Below, one piece after another: positions 6,657 through 9,537 of a DNA stretch of 9,537 bases. Made by a program: the position numbers and the translations under genes. Within the stretch, counting starts at the first letter, position 1. Every line of letters begins with the position of its first letter. Source of the DNA: Deltaproteobacteria bacterium (GTDB lineage Bacteria; Desulfobacterota; GWC2-55-46). The DNA lies in NCBI GenBank assembly GCA_016218095.1, contig JACREV010000051.1, positions 1-9,537 of the forward strand, in the 5' to 3' direction. The notes below the pieces were generated by a model, which saw only the letters and a list, made by a program, of their open reading frames with translations, did not search any database and was not told where the DNA came from.

Positions 6657-8411
6657 TTATGCCTCTCCTCCCTCCCCGTCCGCGTACGGGAACCTCAAAG
6701 TGAAAGCCGTGCCCTCGCCCATCCTGCTCTCGACGTCTATCGCCCCGCCGTGCTTGGTGACAATCCTGTAGACAACGTAGAGCCCGAGCCCCGTGCCCAT
6801 GCCGACGGGCTTGGTCGTGAAGAACGGGTCGTATATCTGCGAGAGGTGCTTGTCCGGTATGCCGGCCCCGGTATCCGATATCCTCGCCTTGACAAAATCG
6901 CCTTCCCTCCAGCATCTGAGCCCGAGGACCCCGCCGCCCTCCATCGCGTGAATGGCGTTCACGATGAGGTTCACGAAGACCTGCTGTATCTCCACGGGGT
7001 TCGCGTTTATGAGGCAGTCCTTTTGCAGGTCGGAGGAGAGCTCAATGTCGGCGAACGAGGCCGAGTGACGCGCCATCTTTACAGAGTTATCCAGCACCGT
7101 GGAGAGGTCGACTATCCCCTCTGCTATGTTCTGGGCCGACCTCGAGTATATCGACAGCTCCCTTACGATGTCGCGGGCGTTGACCGAATACTGGATGATG
7201 TCTCTCGTATGGGACTTAATGAGCTCCATGTCGTCCTCGTCCATTATCGCTTCAGCCATGCCGAGTATGCCGGCCAGCGGGTTGTTTATCTCGTGCGCTA
7301 TGCCTGAGGCGAGCGTGCCGATGCCGGCGAGCTTCTCGGATTGCAGTATCTTGAACTGGAGCATCTTCTGCTCTGAGATGTCCTTGCCGATGCCGACGGT
7401 GCCGATGATGCGCCCCTCCTCGTTGACCATCGTCGAGAGCGTCATGGACACGTGGATGATCCTCCCTGACTTCGAGCGGAGCCTCACCTCCCTGTTCCTC
7501 ACCTCCCAGACCTCGCCGTCTATGGCCCTGCCGCTGTTCATGAGCTCGGAGCGCTGGCCCTGGTTCTCGTAGAGCATGAGGACGTCCTTGCCGACGACCT
7601 CTTCCTTCCTGTACTCGAGGAGGTTCTCCGCCTCCTTGTTGAACTTGACTATCCTCCCCTGCGTATCGGTCGTGACTATGATCGCCTTGGAGTTGTCGAG
7701 TATCATCTGCAGATAGTACTCGGTATCGCGGAGCTCATGGTAGGTCTTTTTAAGGTCCTCGCTCCTCTCCTCGAGCCTCGCGTATATCCTGTTTTTGTCC
7801 CTGATGACGAGCCCGGCTATGAAGAGCGCTCCCACGGGGAGAGAGACTATGACCCCGAGCGCCCAGATGAGTCTCTGCATGTAGTTAAGGAGCTCGAAAT
7901 CCTCCCCGGTCGAGAGCCGGAGCTTAAGGACCCCCAGCACCTCGCCTTCGTTAGTGTGGCATTTGAGACACGCGCCTTCGGCCGAAAGCGGCACATAACG
8001 CGAATAGGTCGACTCCTCGCGGTTGAAGTAACCGGCCGGGCTCATCGTCTCTATGGCCTTGACGAAACTCGCCTTTTCGCGCCCGCCTATCCTGTCTTTC
8101 CGCAAGACAGAGGCGCCATCCCCGAATGTGGCCTCGTCTCCGCCGAGCCTGAATATCCCTATGTAATCGACCCCGATGATATCATCGTTTTCGAGTATCA
8201 TCGAGTAGTTCCCGGCGGAATGCCCCGTGCTCATTATGTCCACGGCCGAGCGCGCGATGAGCTCGGAAGTGAGCTCGGTCTGCTGTACTATCCTGTATAT
8301 GACCCTGTCCTTCAGGTTCATGGAGGTATAGGTGAATATCGCGGTAATGGCTATCATGAAGACCATGAGCGCGACGACGAGGTAGTGAAGCATGGACCTC
8401 ACCTTAATCAT
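6657..8411 (-). CDS. Haem-c sensor histidine kinase with PAS domain
   Basis: This 584-residue inner-membrane kinase has TM1 at about 8-30, a periplasmic sensor domain 31-178, and TM2 at about 179-203. The sensor holds CLKCH (148-152), a c-type haem attachment motif, followed by EVLGVLKLRLS as in Tll0287/DUF3365-like and Geobacter haem-PAS sensors. A short coiled linker leads to a PAS domain (about 231-350), a HisKA domain with H373 in GIAHEINNPLAG, and a HATPase_c domain with N485, DTGAGI (513-518), DPFFTTK (528-534) and GTGLGL (539-544). All kinase motifs look intact, so it should autophosphorylate. AAGGAG eight bases before the ATG supports the start. It sits 60 bp downstream of the HD-GYP regulator, its probable partner, and one base ahead of the porin. 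A haem-borne redox, oxygen or NO signal is inferred. Confidence 0.93.
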   Translation of the reverse strand: MIKVRSMLHYLVVALMVFMIAITAIFTYTSMNLKDRVIYRIVQQTELTSELIARSAVDIMSTGHSAGNYSMILENDDIIGVDYIGIFRLGGDEATFGDGASVLRKDRIGGREKASFVKAIETMSPAGYFNREESTYSRYVPLSAEGACLKCHTNEGEVLGVLKLRLSTGEDFELLNYMQRLIWALGVIVSLPVGALFIAGLVIRDKNRIYARLEERSEDLKKTYHELRDTEYYLQMILDNSKAIIVTTDTQGRIVKFNKEAENLLEYRKEEVVGKDVLMLYENQGQRSELMNSGRAIDGEVWEVRNREVRLRSKSGRIIHVSMTLSTMVNEEGRIIGTVGIGKDISEQKMLQFKILQSEKLAGIGTLASGIAHEINNPLAGILGMAEAIMDEDDMELIKSHTRDIIQYSVNARDIVRELSIYSRSAQNIAEGIVDLSTVLDNSVKMARHSASFADIELSSDLQKDCLINANPVEIQQVFVNLIVNAIHAMEGGGVLGLRCWREGDFVKARISDTGAGIPDKHLSQIYDPFFTTKPVGMGTGLGLYVVYRIVTKHGGAIDVESRMGEGTAFTLRFPYADGEGGEA

Positions 8412-8440
8412 GAGAGCCGCTCCTTCGGGTCTTTCGCCAT

Positions 8441-8468
8441 ATTATCCGCATCGGTTGATCCGAGAAAA
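8441..8468 (-). promoter_or_regulatory. Possible weak internal promoter before the kinase gene
   Basis: Read on the minus strand, the 60-bp gap between the regulator and the kinase holds GATAAT (8446-8441), five of six to the -10 consensus. A poor TTTTCT (8468-8463) lies 16 bases upstream. A small perfect inverted repeat TCGG-ATCAA-CCGA (8463-8451) sits between them. The -35 is weak, so this could only give low extra expression of kinase, porin and binding protein. The gap holds no terminator, which favours co-transcription with the regulator. Confidence 0.2.
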
Positions 8469-8471
8469 CCT

Positions 8472-9537
8472 TTAATTATCGGGTGTACCGGCGCGCTGGG
8501 CCGGAAAGGGGTCGGGCCTGTTGGAGAGGTATACCTTGTTCTCTATGAAGAGCTCGACGAGCTCAGGGTCGAGCTGTGAGCCTGAGACGCGCCTCATCTC
8601 GTTCAGGACTATCTCAAGGGGGAGCCCCTTCCTGTACGGGCGGTCCGAGCTCATGGCGTCGTAGAGGTCGACTACGGCTATTATGCGGGCGGAGAGCGGT
8701 ATATCCACCCCCTGGAGGTTCCTGGGGTATCCCGTGCCGTCGTAGTTCTCGTGGTGGGCGACTATGATCCTGGCCACCGGCTCCATGAGGGCGACCCCGC
8801 TCAATATCTTCTCCCCTATCTCGGTGTGGGCCTTTATGTGGGCGCACTCTTCCGCGGTCAAAGGGCCTTCCTTGTTGAGCACCGCCTCGCTTATGCCGAT
8901 CTTCCCGAGGTCGTGGAGGAGCGAGGCGTACTCGATGGTCTCGAGCTCCTCGGGGGTGAGCCCGGAGAGTCTGCCGAGCTCGACGCACAGGGCCCTCATC
9001 CGGTTGCAGTGGCCGCTCGTGTGGCGGTCCTTGGCCTCGATAGTCTCGGCCAGCACGTTTATGAGCTGGATGTTCATGGATTTGAGGAGACCGTAGGCCC
9101 TCTGGAGCTCCATCGCCTTTGAATTGAGCTCCTTCGTCCGCTCCCTCACCTTCTGCTCGAGGAAGAGCTGATACTCCCGGTTCTCCATCTCGAGCTCCTT
9201 GTTCCTCTCGAGGAGGTCCCTGTTCACAAGGGCCCTGGTGACGACCGCCATGAGCTCCTCTTTTTTGACCGGCTTCATGATGAAGTCGAAGGCGCCCTTT
9301 TTCATTACCTCGACGGCTATGGCGATGTCCGTCAAGCCCGTGAGCATTATGACCGGGGTAGTCTCGAAGTTCGCCTTTACGAACTCGAGGACCCTGATGC
9401 CGTCGACCTCGGGCATCCGGATGTCGCTTATGACGATATCGAATGCGCTGTTCTTAAGCGTATCGAAGACCGAGTTGCCCCCGGAGGTCTGGATGACGGA
9501 AAAACCCTCCTTCATAAGGTGGGTGTTGAGCACCTTC
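8472..9537 (-). CDS. Response regulator with HD-GYP c-di-GMP phosphodiesterase (5' end outside window)
   Basis: This RpfG-like protein is cut by the window edge; about 354 residues are visible. Numbering from the GTG at 9533, the receiver domain has D37 as phosphoacceptor (VISDIRMPEVDG), T65 (MLTG) and K87 (MKPVK). The N-terminal acidic pair lies outside, so that GTG is read as an internal Val. A coiled coil (about 104-150) joins it to the HD-GYP domain. That domain has H175 (HTSGHCNRM), HD at 207-208 (LLHDLGKIGI), HIKAHTEIG at 232-240, HHENYDGTGYP at 260-270, DLYDAM and DRPYR. Every signature residue of an active HD-GYP enzyme is present, so it should hydrolyse c-di-GMP in the cytosol when phosphorylated. 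The adjacent haem kinase is the obvious phosphodonor. The tail after about residue 335 (NRPDPFPAQ) is a short unstructured extension. The operon promoter must lie beyond the right edge. Confidence 0.93.
   Translation of the reverse strand, partial: KVLNTHLMKEGFSVIQTSGGNSVFDTLKNSAFDIVISDIRMPEVDGIRVLEFVKANFETTPVIMLTGLTDIAIAVEVMKKGAFDFIMKPVKKEELMAVVTRALVNRDLLERNKELEMENREYQLFLEQKVRERTKELNSKAMELQRAYGLLKSMNIQLINVLAETIEAKDRHTSGHCNRMRALCVELGRLSGLTPEELETIEYASLLHDLGKIGISEAVLNKEGPLTAEECAHIKAHTEIGEKILSGVALMEPVARIIVAHHENYDGTGYPRNLQGVDIPLSARIIAVVDLYDAMSSDRPYRKGLPLEIVLNEMRRVSGSQLDPELVELFIENKVYLSNRPDPFPAQRAGTPDN

Noticed and set aside
8408..8440. Ten-codon minus-strand frame (MAKDPKERLS) whose TGA overlaps the kinase ATG as ATGA
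   Set aside because: It looks like a translational-coupling leader but lacks a good ribosome binding site and any regulatory codon run. A frame this short is likely by chance.
8451..8463. Inverted repeat TCGG-ATCAA-CCGA as an operator or terminator
   Set aside because: A four-base stem without a T-run is too short to distinguish from chance.
7737..8579. Plus-strand open frame of 280 codons over the kinase N-terminus
   Set aside because: It lies opposite the well-supported kinase sensor domain and has low-complexity, motif-free translation.
9531..9533. GTG as the start of the HD-GYP regulator
   Set aside because: The receiver domain would lack its first strand and acidic pair. The frame stays open to the window edge, so this codon is an internal valine.

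Overview
The window is GC-rich, densely packed bacterial DNA holding two convergent gene blocks. The plus-strand block (about 1-5028) carries Fe-S and RNA-maturation genes. The minus-strand block (5036-9537, entering from beyond the right edge) carries a signalling and envelope operon. The order iscU, mnmA, mtaB, rnc, radical SAM, together with a c-type-haem histidine kinase paired with an HD-GYP regulator, suggests a Gram-negative anaerobe or respiratory generalist of the former Deltaproteobacteria (Desulfobacterota/Desulfuromonadota-like). Outer-membrane porin and exported proteins confirm a diderm. The taxonomic placement is inference from gene order and protein flavour, not from any marker search.

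Left half, plus strand. An IscU/NifU-type Fe-S scaffold gene ends at a very clear intrinsic terminator. It is followed by mnmA (tRNA U34 2-thiolase, GTG start), then mtaB (radical SAM methylthiotransferase for tRNA t6A37, TTG start). mtaB overlaps rnc (RNase III) by 4 bp. rnc in turn overlaps, by one base, an Elp3-like radical SAM gene that appears to lack its usual C-terminal part. After a gap of 150 bp with no gene comes a small secreted or membrane protein of unknown function. The shared theme is Fe-S assembly and supply (IscU), Fe-S-dependent tRNA modification (MtaB, possibly MnmA and the radical SAM protein) and RNA processing (RNase III).

Right half, minus strand, read right to left. 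The genes are an HD-GYP response regulator (5' end outside the window), a membrane histidine kinase with a periplasmic CxxCH haem site, a PAS domain and a full kinase core, an outer-membrane beta-barrel porin with an N-terminal coiled coil, and a half-size PstS-like periplasmic binding protein. The last three genes are spaced by 1 and 0 bp, so they are almost certainly co-transcribed. A coherent inference is a redox- or ligand-sensing kinase that controls c-di-GMP breakdown through the HD-GYP protein and is genetically coupled to uptake or sensing of a small solute across the outer membrane. This four-gene cassette is the most interesting unit here.

No rRNA, tRNA, CRISPR array, insertion sequence or prophage signal was seen.
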